A stretch of DNA of 64,000 bases from CAG-791 sp963658405 (GTDB lineage Bacteria > Bacillota > Clostridia > Lachnospirales > Lachnospiraceae). The notes below the pieces were generated by a model. That model was not told the DNA's origin. It did no database searches and saw only the letters and a program-made list of their open reading frames with translations. Made by a program: the position numbers and the translations under genes. The stretch covers positions 4,419 to 68,418 of the forward strand of contig CAVKQI010000001.1 of NCBI GenBank assembly GCA_963658405.1, given 5' to 3'. Below are positions 53,216 through 61,232 of the stretch, in pieces. Numbering within the stretch: the first letter of the stretch is position 1; each line of letters starts with the position of its first letter.

Positions 53216-53284
53216 GCCCTGCATTCTTACCTCCATGCCGCAGTAAACTGCGTTACAGGAGACAGGAATGCAGGGCTTTTATTA
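53216..53284 (+). terminator. Activase terminator enclosing an orphan HP1
   Basis: GCCCTGCATTC (53216-53226) pairs perfectly with GAATGCAGGGC (53266-53276), followed by TTTTATTATT. The loop contains a dispersed-element HP1 (53235-53252) with its SD-like GGAGGTAAG in minus orientation. Confidence 0.8.
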
Positions 53285-53395
53285 TTACGCCGATTATCTG
53301 CAGGCAATAATTTTATATCCTATGTGCGCCGACCAAGGCCTGCTACCGGCCAATCCGTTAACACTGTAAGCGAAGACTGCAAGATCTGTTATGCA

Positions 53396-53430
53396 TAAAA
53401 AAAGAGAGTATCCGAAGATACTCTCTTTTC
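53396..53430. terminator. rpsA terminator
   Basis: 12-bp stem AAAGAGAGTATC/GATACTCTCTTT with a TTCG tetraloop on the minus strand and a following run of seven T; T-run also on the plus strand. Confidence 0.92.
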
Positions 53431-53471
53431 TATTCTGCTCTTATTCCAATGCATTGCCGGAAGAGATGCTA

Positions 53472-54617
53472 TTAAGCGTTCTCATTCTCAGCAGCCTTGG
53501 CAGCTGCTACCATTGCATCTACATCTACAGATACAACGTCAGCATTGTCCTCGTGACGAGGCTCCGGAGCGGACAGTGCCTTGATGCTCAGGCTGATCTT
53601 GTTGTCTGCTTCGTTGAAGTCAACGATCTTTGCGGTCACTTCCTGGCCTGCCTTCAGTACGTCGGAAGGCTTGTCGATGTGCTCCTTGGAGATCTGGGAA
53701 ACATGAAGCAGTGCATCGATGCCGGGCTCTAACTCTACGAATGCGCCGAAGTCGGTCATTCTGGCAACCTTACCGGTTACTACATTGCCGATGGCATACT
53801 TCTCGGAAGCGCCTACCCAAGGGTTCTCATCAGGGAACTTCAGGGAAAGGGCGATCTTGGTGCCCTGGATGTCCTTGATCAGGACGCGAAGCTTCTGGCC
53901 TACAGTGAAGACCTTCTTCGGGCTCTCTACTCTGCCCCAGCTCATCTCGGAGATGTGCAGCAGTCCGTCTGCACCGCCAAGGTCAATGAATGCACCGAAA
54001 TCGGTGATGTTCTTTACAGTACCCTCCACTACATCGCCGGGCTGGATGGTAGCGAAAAGCTTCTCCTGCATCTCTTTGCGCTTAGCAACCAGAAGCTGCT
54101 TGCGGTCGCCGATGTATCTGCGTCTCTGAGGGGTGTACTCGGTGATCACGAACTCGATCTCCTGACCCTCGTACTTGGAAAGATCCTTCTCATAGGTATC
54201 GGAAACAAGGCTTGCAGGGATGAAGATACGAACTTCCTCAACCACTACGCTTAAACCACCCTTCTGTACCTGGCAAACCTTTGCCTTGAGTACTTCGTGG
54301 TTATTGTAAGCTTCCTCGATTCTCTTATTGCCGCGGTCTGCAGCCAGTCTCTTATAGGAAAGAATAACCTGACCTTCGCCGTCATTTACCTTTAATACCT
54401 TAACATCCAGCTTGTCGCCGATGTGCAGAGCCTGGGTGAGATCAACGCTGTTGTCGTTGCTGTACTCACTCTTGGTCAGAATACCATCTGCCTTATAGCC
54501 GATGTTTAATACTGCTTCTTCGGGCTTTACATCAATGACGGTACCCTCGACTGCCTCTCCTGTATGAATTGTCTTGAATGACTCGTCCAACATCTGTTCA
54601 AATGTCTGTTCTGACAT
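53472..54617 (-). CDS. rpsA: S1-domain protein (RpsA-like)
   Basis: 381 residues with four S1 RNA-binding repeats (starting near EAVEGTVIDVKPEEAVLNIG, HEVLKAKVCQVQKGGLSVVV, GDVVEGTVKNITDFGAFIDL and GNVVTGKVARMTDFGAFVEL). Firmicute S1 homologues of this type bind mRNA and ribosomes but are shorter than E. coli S1. Starts at 54617 with AGGAGG nine bases upstream and overlaps the ispH end by 20 bp; cmk-ispH-rpsA is the common Clostridial order. Confidence 0.95.
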   Translation of the reverse strand: MSEQTFEQMLDESFKTIHTGEAVEGTVIDVKPEEAVLNIGYKADGILTKSEYSNDNSVDLTQALHIGDKLDVKVLKVNDGEGQVILSYKRLAADRGNKRIEEAYNNHEVLKAKVCQVQKGGLSVVVEEVRIFIPASLVSDTYEKDLSKYEGQEIEFVITEYTPQRRRYIGDRKQLLVAKRKEMQEKLFATIQPGDVVEGTVKNITDFGAFIDLGGADGLLHISEMSWGRVESPKKVFTVGQKLRVLIKDIQGTKIALSLKFPDENPWVGASEKYAIGNVVTGKVARMTDFGAFVELEPGIDALLHVSQISKEHIDKPSDVLKAGQEVTAKIVDFNEADNKISLSIKALSAPEPRHEDNADVVSVDVDAMVAAAKAAENENA

Positions 54618-55446
54618 ATGCCTGAACCTCCTCAATGATATTCTTTGGGGTGGACGCCCCGGCGGTGATCCCGATCACCTTTTCCTCTCCTGTGAGTGTC
54701 AGGTGAAGATCTTCCCGCGTTTGTATGAAAAAGGTGCGCTTGCATTCCCTGCTGCAGATCTCATATAGTTTTGCAGAATTGGAACTGTGCTTACCACCTA
54801 TTACTATCATAACATCAGCCTGGGAGGCGATCCGTCTTGCTTCTTCCTGCCTCTCTCTCGTGGCGCTGCAGATAGTATTCACAACAGTGCTATTGTAACC
54901 TCTTTGCAGCAAAATATCAACTAATTCTTGAAATTTGTTTGTATTAAACGTAGTCTGGGCCACAATGCACAGGGGGATATCCTTATTTTCATCAAAAGCT
55001 TCTGCCTGCCGGCGGTCCTCAATGACTGTGGCCGGGGTGCAGGACCACCCTTGGATACCTTCCACTTCCGGATGTCCCGCGTTGCCGATGATCACGATCT
55101 TTTTGCCCTTTGCACTCTCCGCCGCCACGGTATTGTGAATCCGTTTTACGAAGGGACAGGTAGCGTCCACATAGCCCACGCCGCTGTTTTCGATCTTTGC
55201 CATCAGGGCTTTGGGGACGCCGTGGGAGCGAATGATCACCGTTCCTTCCTGCAGCGCTTCGATCTGCTCCTGGCTTTCAATGACCTTTACACCCTTTTTT
55301 TCCAGATCCGCCACTACTTCTTCATTATGAATAATAGGGCCGTAGGTATAAATATCCCCGCCCTTTTCTATCTGCTCATAGACCGTATCCACGGCCCGCT
55401 GCACGCCGAAGCAAAAGCCCGCACTCTTTGCTGTGATCACTTCCAT
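54598..55446 (-). CDS. ispH: HMBPP reductase IspH
   Basis: Last step of the MEP isoprenoid pathway, a 4Fe-4S enzyme. 282 residues; cluster cysteines C12 (AGFCFGV), C97 (DATCPFVKR) and C193 (NTICSATRER), with H40 and H75 (RSHGVP) for substrate. Start at 55446 with AAGGAGG that directly follows hairpin 1 of element R6. Confidence 0.97.
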   Translation of the reverse strand: MEVITAKSAGFCFGVQRAVDTVYEQIEKGGDIYTYGPIIHNEEVVADLEKKGVKVIESQEQIEALQEGTVIIRSHGVPKALMAKIENSGVGYVDATCPFVKRIHNTVAAESAKGKKIVIIGNAGHPEVEGIQGWSCTPATVIEDRRQAEAFDENKDIPLCIVAQTTFNTNKFQELVDILLQRGYNSTVVNTICSATRERQEEARRIASQADVMIVIGGKHSSNSAKLYEICSRECKRTFFIQTREDLHLTLTGEEKVIGITAGASTPKNIIEEVQAYVRTDI

Positions 55447-55449
55447 AGT

Positions 55450-55580
55450 TTCCTCCTTGTGCCGCTGCAGTGCAGCGGCGCCGCGAGAAGAATTTCGCGC
55501 AGGCGAATTCTTCGATGCGATCCACGAGTTTGAATCCGATGCCATCAGGCATCTGATTCAAACTAATCTCCTTGTGCCGC
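55450..55580 (-). repeat. Dispersed element R6 (cmk / ispH), hairpin 3 absent
   Basis: Distal HP1 half (GCAGCGGCAC) with AAGGAG, HP4 (55564-55527), HP2 (55513-55487, GAAGAAT/ATTCTTC, compensated), HP1 (55481-55459), AAGGAGG, ATG. Because HP3 is missing, the micro-ORF (MPDGIGFKLVDRI...) reads on through HP2 and HP1 into ispH out of frame. Confidence 0.9.
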
Positions 55581-55584
55581 TGCT

Positions 55585-56253
55585 TCATGCCATCTTCTGT
55601 CTGTAGATCTCCAGGATTTTGCGCACCACTTCCTCGATGTTCATATCCGAGGAGTCCAACAGTACCGCATCCTCGGCCTGTCTGAGGGGAGAGATCTCTC
55701 TGTTCATATCTCTCTGATCCCGCTCGATGATCTGTGCCTCGATCACCGCCTCATCTGCTGCCTCACCTTTCTGCTGCAGCTCCAGGCAGCGTCTGGCAGC
55801 CCGGACCTTTGCACTTGCGGTCAGATAAATCTTGACCTGTGCATCCGGGAGCACCACAGTGCCGATATCTCTGCCGTCCATCACCACATTTTCACTGGCA
55901 GCCAGATCCTGCTGCAGGGAAAGAAGCTGTGCCCGCACCTGCGGATTGGCACTGGTGGCGGAAGCCATATTGCCCACCTCTTCCTGACGAAGGCTGCCGG
56001 TGACATCCTCTCCGTTTAACAGCACCCGCTGCTGTCCGTCCTGGTAGCAGATGGAAATCTTTGCCTGCTGGCAGAGACTCTCCACTCTGTCCTTCTCCTC
56101 CGGCTTTACATTGTTGTGAATAAAAAACAATGCCATGGCCCTGTACATGGCGCCGGTATCTACATATATAAAACCAAGCTCCTTTGCTACCTTTTTCGCA
56201 ATGGTACTCTTTCCTGCACCCGCAGGTCCATCGATTGCTATTTTTACTGTCAT
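55585..56253 (-). CDS. cmk: Cytidylate kinase
   Basis: Phosphorylates CMP and dCMP. 222 residues. P-loop IDGPAGAGKST (residues 7-17), DTGAMYRAMA, and MDGRDIGTVVLPDA with RDQRDMNRE are characteristic. First gene of cmk-ispH-rpsA. A lone HP1-type hairpin (56266-56287) stands before its SD. Confidence 0.97.
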   Translation of the reverse strand: MTVKIAIDGPAGAGKSTIAKKVAKELGFIYVDTGAMYRAMALFFIHNNVKPEEKDRVESLCQQAKISICYQDGQQRVLLNGEDVTGSLRQEEVGNMASATSANPQVRAQLLSLQQDLAASENVVMDGRDIGTVVLPDAQVKIYLTASAKVRAARRCLELQQKGEAADEAVIEAQIIERDQRDMNREISPLRQAEDAVLLDSSDMNIEEVVRKILEIYRQKMA

Positions 56254-56265
56254 GTTATCCTTTCT

Positions 56266-56287
56266 GTGCCGCAACCTGTTGCGGCAC
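56266..56287 (-). repeat. Solo hairpin 1 (R9) before cmk
   Basis: GTGCCGCAAC/GTTGCGGCAC, a perfect 10-bp stem, followed by AGAAAGGATAACATG. Same position relative to the SD as HP1 in full elements; no HP2-HP4. Confidence 0.8.
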
Positions 56288-56292
56288 CTCGA

Positions 56293-57570
56293 TCATACAT
56301 TCATCCCTGCCAGATGACCCGTAGACCAGGCAATCTGCAGATTAAATCCTCCGGTCACCCCATCCGTATCCAGAACCTCACCGGCAAAGTATAATCCCTT
56401 TACCAGCTTTGACTCCATTGTAGAAGGATTCACCTCTTTTACGCTGACACCGCCTCTTGTGACGATGGCCTCGGGATAATCTCTGGTGCCTGTCAGCACG
56501 ATGGGTACCTTCTTAACCAGTCTGGCAAACTCTGTGATCTCCTTTTCGGAAATCCTGCCTGCCATGCGCTGCTCCTCGATCGCAGAAAGGGATGCCATCA
56601 CGCCGGCCAGTCTGGAAGGGAAAAGGGAACAGATGGCATTGCCAAACTGTTTCTGAGGAGCGGCGGTAAATTCCCGCTTCAGCCTCTCTATCAGCTCCTC
56701 CTCGGTGATGGCCGGTTTTAAATCCATCTCCATCATAAATCCCCGGGGGAATTTATCAAAGTCGCAGTAGGCGGAGGCGGTCAGCAGCAGAGGGCCGCTG
56801 ATGCCAAAGTGCGTAAAGAGCATTTCTCCAAAACCTTCATACACCGGCTTGTTCTTCTTTTGGGAAAATCTTCCGGTCTGCTGTCCCTTCTCTGCTTCCT
56901 CTCTTATGGGCAGGATCCGGACGGCCACATTTTTAAGAGCCAGTCCCTGCAGGCTGCACCACCGGCTGTCCTCTACCGTAAAGGGCACCAAAGAGGGTGC
57001 TGTCTTTTCTATATGATGTCCGGCCTGCATGGCAAATTGATAGCCGTCTCCCGTAGAGCCTGTAGAAGGATAGGAAAGGCCTCCGGTACAGATCACCACC
57101 CGGTCAGCCCTTATCTCCTCTCCGTTGGTGAGGACCACGCCCTGTACGGTATCCTCTTTCAGCAAGAGATTTGCAACCTGCGCGTGATAACGGATCTGTA
57201 CGCCATGCTTCCTTAAATATCCTGTCAGAGCCTTCGTGATATCGGAGGCATGATCGCTCACCGGGAAAACCCGCTGTCCTCTCTCCGTCTTTAACGGGCA
57301 GCCCTGTTCCTCAAAGAACTGCTTCGTCTGCGTCTGGTCAAAACCATAGACTGCGCTGTAAAGGAACTTGGGATTGCGCACCACATGCTCAAAAAATTCT
57401 GCCGTATCACAGTCATTGGTCACATTGCATCTGCCTTTTCCCGTGATATAGATTTTTTTTCCGGCTTTCTCATTCTTTTCCAGGAGAAGTACCCGCAGGT
57501 CTCTCCCTGCCGCTGCGGCCGCACACATCAGGCCGGCTGCGCCGGCCCCTATGACGATGACCTGCTCCAT
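56293..57570 (-). CDS. HI0933-family FAD-dependent oxidoreductase
   Basis: Flavoprotein of 425 residues. Dinucleotide-binding VIVIGAGAAGLMCAAAAA at the N-terminus, GKGRCNVTN, and the C-terminal GVTGGFNLQIAWSTGHLAG are diagnostic. Relatives include BaiN of bile-acid metabolism, but most members have no known substrate and this copy has no bile-acid genes beside it. Start at 57570 with AGGAGGT right behind element R7. Confidence 0.92.
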   Translation of the reverse strand: MEQVIVIGAGAAGLMCAAAAAGRDLRVLLLEKNEKAGKKIYITGKGRCNVTNDCDTAEFFEHVVRNPKFLYSAVYGFDQTQTKQFFEEQGCPLKTERGQRVFPVSDHASDITKALTGYLRKHGVQIRYHAQVANLLLKEDTVQGVVLTNGEEIRADRVVICTGGLSYPSTGSTGDGYQFAMQAGHHIEKTAPSLVPFTVEDSRWCSLQGLALKNVAVRILPIREEAEKGQQTGRFSQKKNKPVYEGFGEMLFTHFGISGPLLLTASAYCDFDKFPRGFMMEMDLKPAITEEELIERLKREFTAAPQKQFGNAICSLFPSRLAGVMASLSAIEEQRMAGRISEKEITEFARLVKKVPIVLTGTRDYPEAIVTRGGVSVKEVNPSTMESKLVKGLYFAGEVLDTDGVTGGFNLQIAWSTGHLAGMNV

Positions 57571-57574
57571 GTTT

Positions 57575-57730
57575 ACCTCCTTATGCCGCTGCATTGCAGC
57601 GGCATCCTGAGGAGAATTTCGCGAAGGCGAATTCTCCGATAGGATCACGAATTGATGACGTCTACGGCATCAATTCGAGTTTGAAAGGAATACCATCAGG
57701 CATTTCTTTCAAACTTACCTCTCTATGCCA
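57575..57730 (-). repeat. Four-hairpin dispersed element R7 (tRNA-Val / flavoprotein)
   Basis: Distal AGAGGTAAG, HP4 (57715-57678), HP3 (57676-57649), HP2 (57637-57611), HP1 (57605-57583, perfect 10-bp ATGCCGCTGC stem), AAGGAGGT, ATG. Micro-ORF MPDGIPFKLELMP in HP4. Full-length and close in sequence to R1 and R2. Confidence 0.92.
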
Positions 57731-57742
57731 TGATTATTTACG

Positions 57743-57782
57743 AAAAAAAACCGAAGAAAATGCAATCTGCAGTTTCTCCGGT
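57743..57782 (-). terminator. Terminator of tRNA-Val (CAC)
   Basis: ACCGGAGAAA/TTTCTTCGGT stem (one G-U) and eight T on the minus strand, starting eight bases past the tRNA. Confidence 0.85.
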
Positions 57783-57789
57783 ATCATCG

Positions 57790-57863
57790 TGGAATCGACG
57801 GGGCTCGAACCCGTGACCTCTCGCGTGTGAGGCGAACGCTCATCCCAGCTGAGCTACGATTCC
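57790..57863 (-). tRNA. tRNA-Val (anticodon CAC)
   Basis: 74 nt. Acceptor GGAATCG/CGATTCC with discriminator A, D-arm GCTC...GAGC, anticodon loop CTCACAC, T-loop TTCGAGC. CCA not encoded. Confidence 0.96.
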
Positions 57864-58052
57864 ATTGTCCGATCGGTTAAATCGAACGTACTTGATTATT
57901 ATAACACGAATTTTTGATTTTTCTATAGGTAATTTAAAAAAAATAGCATTGAGGCAGCGCAAATTCGACATAAATATTGTGTATGCATCATTCGTCGCTG
58001 CCCGGACGCCGGACCGTAAATGGCGCAGCACATCAAAAGTCTAAAACTCAGA

Positions 58053-58967
58053 TCAAAGTTCCCTGACCTTATCCAACATGACAGGCGAACTCCAGGCCAT
58101 TTTTCCTGCCTCGTCGATCAGCTCCACCCGCAGATACCGATCCAGGGGAGAAATCACATAGGTGACTGTTCCATCCACCGGCTGTTCCACGCGGCCGTCT
58201 GCCCAGGCTGCATTGCTGTAAAATACCACATTGCGCACCTCCTGAGAGCACCGTACTGTCACCTCTCCCGTCTCCTGGTCAAAGGTGATCTGCTCAAAGT
58301 GCGGTCCCTGGGTGGCATAGAAATTTTTCTCCAAGATAGCCTGACAGATTGCCTCCGTGGAGAGTTCTGCGGCATTGACCATGATCCAGGACTTTGTCTC
58401 TTCTCCCTGATAGCGATGGCTGTCATCCGCTGCCATGCAGGGAATTGCTCTTCCGGCGCCGGCCCAAAGATCAAAATACAGAGAGGAGTCCGCTCTTCTT
58501 CCGTTCATAGGCAGGGTAGAAACCGAATTATAGATCTCTGCGCCGGCCAGACCGGAGAGCTTTTCTATATCAGCGGGATCCATGACAGACCAGGCCGGAT
58601 GGGCCAGAATAGCCAGGCCGCCTGCCTCTCTCACAGCATCGATGAGCCGCTGGGGATCTGTGGCAACGCCGTCCTTATAATCCACGGTGCAGGGCTTTGT
58701 CATACCGATGCCTATGATATGAAAGACCGGCGCTGTCTGATTATCACCTGTATCCCATTCCACACCGGGCAGCAGCAGGAAATCCTTCTCCTCCCGTTCC
58801 TGACTGGGCTTTCTGTGATCAGTCAGAGCGAGGAAATCATAGCCAGCCTCTCGGTAAAGCCGAATGGCCTGCTCCGGTTCCAGGTCTCCGTCTGATCTGG
58901 TCGTATGCATATGGAGATTTCCCCGATACCATTTTCCCTTATTCTGAAATAAATCTACTTTTTTCAT
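58053..58967 (-). CDS. PHP-domain metal-dependent phosphoesterase
   Basis: 304 residues. The PHP motif NLHMHTTRSDGD (H19, H21, D26), then FLALTDHRK and ILAHPAWS supply metal ligands as in the CehA/YciV-type group of phosphoesterases. The C-terminal 90 residues form a beta-rich region. Substrate unknown. Lies between two tRNA-Val genes on the same strand. Confidence 0.85.
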   Translation of the reverse strand: MKKVDLFQNKGKWYRGNLHMHTTRSDGDLEPEQAIRLYREAGYDFLALTDHRKPSQEREEKDFLLLPGVEWDTGDNQTAPVFHIIGIGMTKPCTVDYKDGVATDPQRLIDAVREAGGLAILAHPAWSVMDPADIEKLSGLAGAEIYNSVSTLPMNGRRADSSLYFDLWAGAGRAIPCMAADDSHRYQGEETKSWIMVNAAELSTEAICQAILEKNFYATQGPHFEQITFDQETGEVTVRCSQEVRNVVFYSNAAWADGRVEQPVDGTVTYVISPLDRYLRVELIDEAGKMAWSSPVMLDKVREL

Positions 58968-58990
58968 TGCAGCCTTTCTTACCTTTAAAT

Positions 58991-59164
58991 ATCTGTTTGG
59001 TACCCGTCACATTTCATCGTGCCCTCTCTGCATGCAGACAGATTTATGATGGAAATCAGCAGGCGGCCAGGACCCGAAGAGTCTACGTCCATCGACCATT
59101 CATATCGAGAATTTGCCGCAGCTTATTCAGAACGCGGCATATTCCGGATATGAACTAAACAGAT
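58991..59164. repeat. Small element with ATCTGTTT/AAACAGAT termini, copy 2
   Basis: Same 8-bp terminal inverted repeats as 53124-53208, but 174 bp long; the inner left part (ATTTCATCG...TGCCC...GCAGACAG) resembles copy 1 loosely. No open frame of note. Confidence 0.55.
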
Positions 59165-59180
59165 ACGAATTTAATGCACA

Positions 59181-59214
59181 TAAAAACGGGGGATATGCTC
59201 ACGCAGATCCCCCG
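59181..59214 (-). terminator. Terminator of tRNA-Val (GAC)
   Basis: CGGGGGAT/ATCCCCCG stem with TTTTTATG behind it on the minus strand. Confidence 0.9.
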
Positions 59215-59224
59215 CTCCTGTTCC

Positions 59225-59298
59225 TGGAACCGACGGGGCTCGAACCCATGACCTCCCGCACGTCAAGCGGACGCTCATCCCAGCTGAGCTACGATTCC
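59225..59298 (-). tRNA. tRNA-Val (anticodon GAC)
   Basis: 74 nt. Acceptor GGAATCG/CGGTTCC (one G-U), discriminator A, anticodon loop TTGACGT (GAC), T-loop TTCGAGC. The 5' half is identical to the tRNA-Val at 57790 apart from the anticodon arm, suggesting a duplicated gene. Confidence 0.96.
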
Positions 59299-59447
59299 AT
59301 TGTTCCGTTACGGAACAGGACTACTTTAACATATATTTTCGTTTTTGACCAGACTTTTTTCGGGAAATCTGGAAATCTACAAATCCGGAAATCGCCCTAT
59401 GTGTCAGGATAGGTGTCAGGGAAGACCAACCAAATGTGTGATAACGA

Positions 59448-61232
59448 TCAGGAAATCCTGCTGCTTTCCATTTCAAAGACCACATCCGCGGCCTGCATGG
59501 TGGACGCCCTGTGGGAAACCAGGACCACGGTCTTCTCCCGGCATGCCTCGCGCAGTGCCTTCAGGATAATCCCCTCATTCAGGGAATCGAGATTAGATGT
59601 AGGTTCATCCAGAAGGAGCAGATCCGCATCATGCAAAAAGGCTCTGGCAATACCGATCCGCTGCCGCTCACCGCCGGAGAGGGTCTCGCCCAGTTCTCCC
59701 ACTTCCGTATCATATCCCTTCGGAAGCGACATGATAAAGTCATGCACGGAGGCCTTCTTTGCCGCCTCTATGATCTCCTCCCGGCTGGCGCCGGGTTTGG
59801 CCAGTGCGATATTATTGCCGATGGAATCGTGGAACAGATGGGTCTCCTGGGTCACATAGCTTTCCATATCCCGCAGCGTCGAAGTGGGAATCTCTCTCAC
59901 GTCCCTGCCGTTCACCAGGATCCGCCCCTCCTGAACATCCCAGAACCGCATCAGGAGCTTTAAAAGGGTGGATTTGCCGGAGCCGCTGGCCCCGTGAATA
60001 CCCGTGATCTTTCCCGGTACAAGCCGGACAGAGCAATCCTGCAGAATCGTCTCCTGCTCATAGGCAAAGGTCACGTGCTGCGCCTCCGCGCCGGAAAAAA
60101 CAGAAGCTTTTCGCAGCGAGGCGTTTTCTTTTGCAGCTTCCTTCTCCCTTGCAGAAGAATCATCTCCTGCCGGAGGGATCTCTTCCACCAGAGCTTTTTC
60201 TTCCAGAAGCGAGAGCACGCGCTCTCCGCTGGCCAGCGTCTGGTTCAGATTGTTGGAAAGGCTCGCCAGTGCTACCACCGGCCCGAAAGATCCCATCATG
60301 GCTATCGTGCAGGTCAGTACACCCTCGAATCCTATCTGTCCTCTTTCATACAAAAGGATGGTCAATACCAGCATGGAAAAAGAGAAAAGCAAGATCAACA
60401 TATTCGTAAGAGAGCGCTGCGCTCCCTCCCTTTTGCTCAGGCCTTCCTGCAGTCCTGCCAGCCGGCGCGAGCGCTCTGTCATCTGCGCTTTTCTCTTTTC
60501 TCCCTGTCCGTACTGGATCGTCTCGTCCAGTCCCCGCAGGGAATCCAGCACAAAGCTGTTGAGCTCACCGAATTCAGTGCGAAATTCCATGCCCATCCGG
60601 CTGCCGCGCTTTCCATTCCAAAGGGGAATGGCCACACCCACCACAAGATAGGCTGCCAGCGCCAGCAGTCCCGCCGTCCAGTGATACTGTCCCATAAAGA
60701 GCACCATGAGCAGAGAAGTCAGAAAGGCAATGACGATCGGCGAAATGGTGTGAGCATAAAAGACTTCCAGCAGCTCAATATCCGTGGTAATAATGGAGAT
60801 CAGGTTCCCCTTATCCCGTCCTTCCAGCTTGGCCGGGCAGAGCCTTCGCAGTGCCGCAAACACCTTGTGGCGAATGATGGCCAGCAGCTTAAAGGCAATA
60901 AAATGATTGCAGTACTGCTCTCCGTAATGCAGGATGCCCCGCAGAAAAGCCATGACGATCATCACGGTCAGGATAGTTTTTACCGGTACATCAGACAGCC
61001 AGGCATTCTTCCACAGGATATTCATCCCCGCTGCCCCTGCTGTTCCCATCTGCAGTCCCCGGATCACCACCTGTCCTGCCAGTATGGTGAGAAAAATCGC
61101 ACACAGATAGCCCAGCGTACCGAGAATAATGGCGCACAGCATCACCGGCAGCAGCGGCTTCACCAGCCCGATCAGGCTTCCCATGATACGGATGGCGCTT
61201 CTTCGTTTTTTCAGATTTGCAGAACCACTCAT
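59448..61232 (-). CDS. ABC exporter, CydC-like half
   Basis: 594 residues: six-helix transmembrane domain (about 1-330) fused to an ATPase domain with Walker A GASGSGKSTLL, signature LSGGERQR and Walker B LLLLDEPTSNLD. Its ATG follows the stop of the partner gene without a gap (TAAATG), so the two form a heterodimer. The pair resembles CydDC-type thiol exporters by size and pairing, but no cydAB genes are near and the substrate is open. Confidence 0.9.
   Translation of the reverse strand: MSGSANLKKRRSAIRIMGSLIGLVKPLLPVMLCAIILGTLGYLCAIFLTILAGQVVIRGLQMGTAGAAGMNILWKNAWLSDVPVKTILTVMIVMAFLRGILHYGEQYCNHFIAFKLLAIIRHKVFAALRRLCPAKLEGRDKGNLISIITTDIELLEVFYAHTISPIVIAFLTSLLMVLFMGQYHWTAGLLALAAYLVVGVAIPLWNGKRGSRMGMEFRTEFGELNSFVLDSLRGLDETIQYGQGEKRKAQMTERSRRLAGLQEGLSKREGAQRSLTNMLILLFSFSMLVLTILLYERGQIGFEGVLTCTIAMMGSFGPVVALASLSNNLNQTLASGERVLSLLEEKALVEEIPPAGDDSSAREKEAAKENASLRKASVFSGAEAQHVTFAYEQETILQDCSVRLVPGKITGIHGASGSGKSTLLKLLMRFWDVQEGRILVNGRDVREIPTSTLRDMESYVTQETHLFHDSIGNNIALAKPGASREEIIEAAKKASVHDFIMSLPKGYDTEVGELGETLSGGERQRIGIARAFLHDADLLLLDEPTSNLDSLNEGIILKALREACREKTVVLVSHRASTMQAADVVFEMESSRIS

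Larger units (their letters stand above)
53090..53471. other. 382-bp convergent intergenic region
   Basis: Holds an inverted-repeat element (53124-53208), the activase terminator with a dispersed HP1 inside it (53216-53284), about 110 bp with no recognisable feature, and the rpsA terminator (53396-53430). No gene. Confidence 0.7.

Noticed and set aside
55376..55588. 70-codon minus-strand frame starting MKQRHKEISLNQMPDG
   Set aside because: It runs through element R6 and into ispH out of frame; only the micro-ORF start is of interest, not a separate gene.
57571..57648. Longer N-termini for the flavoprotein and for ispH (frames reading SENSPSRNS...)
   Set aside because: These are translations of hairpins 1 and 2 of the dispersed element; the SD and the family start lie after them.
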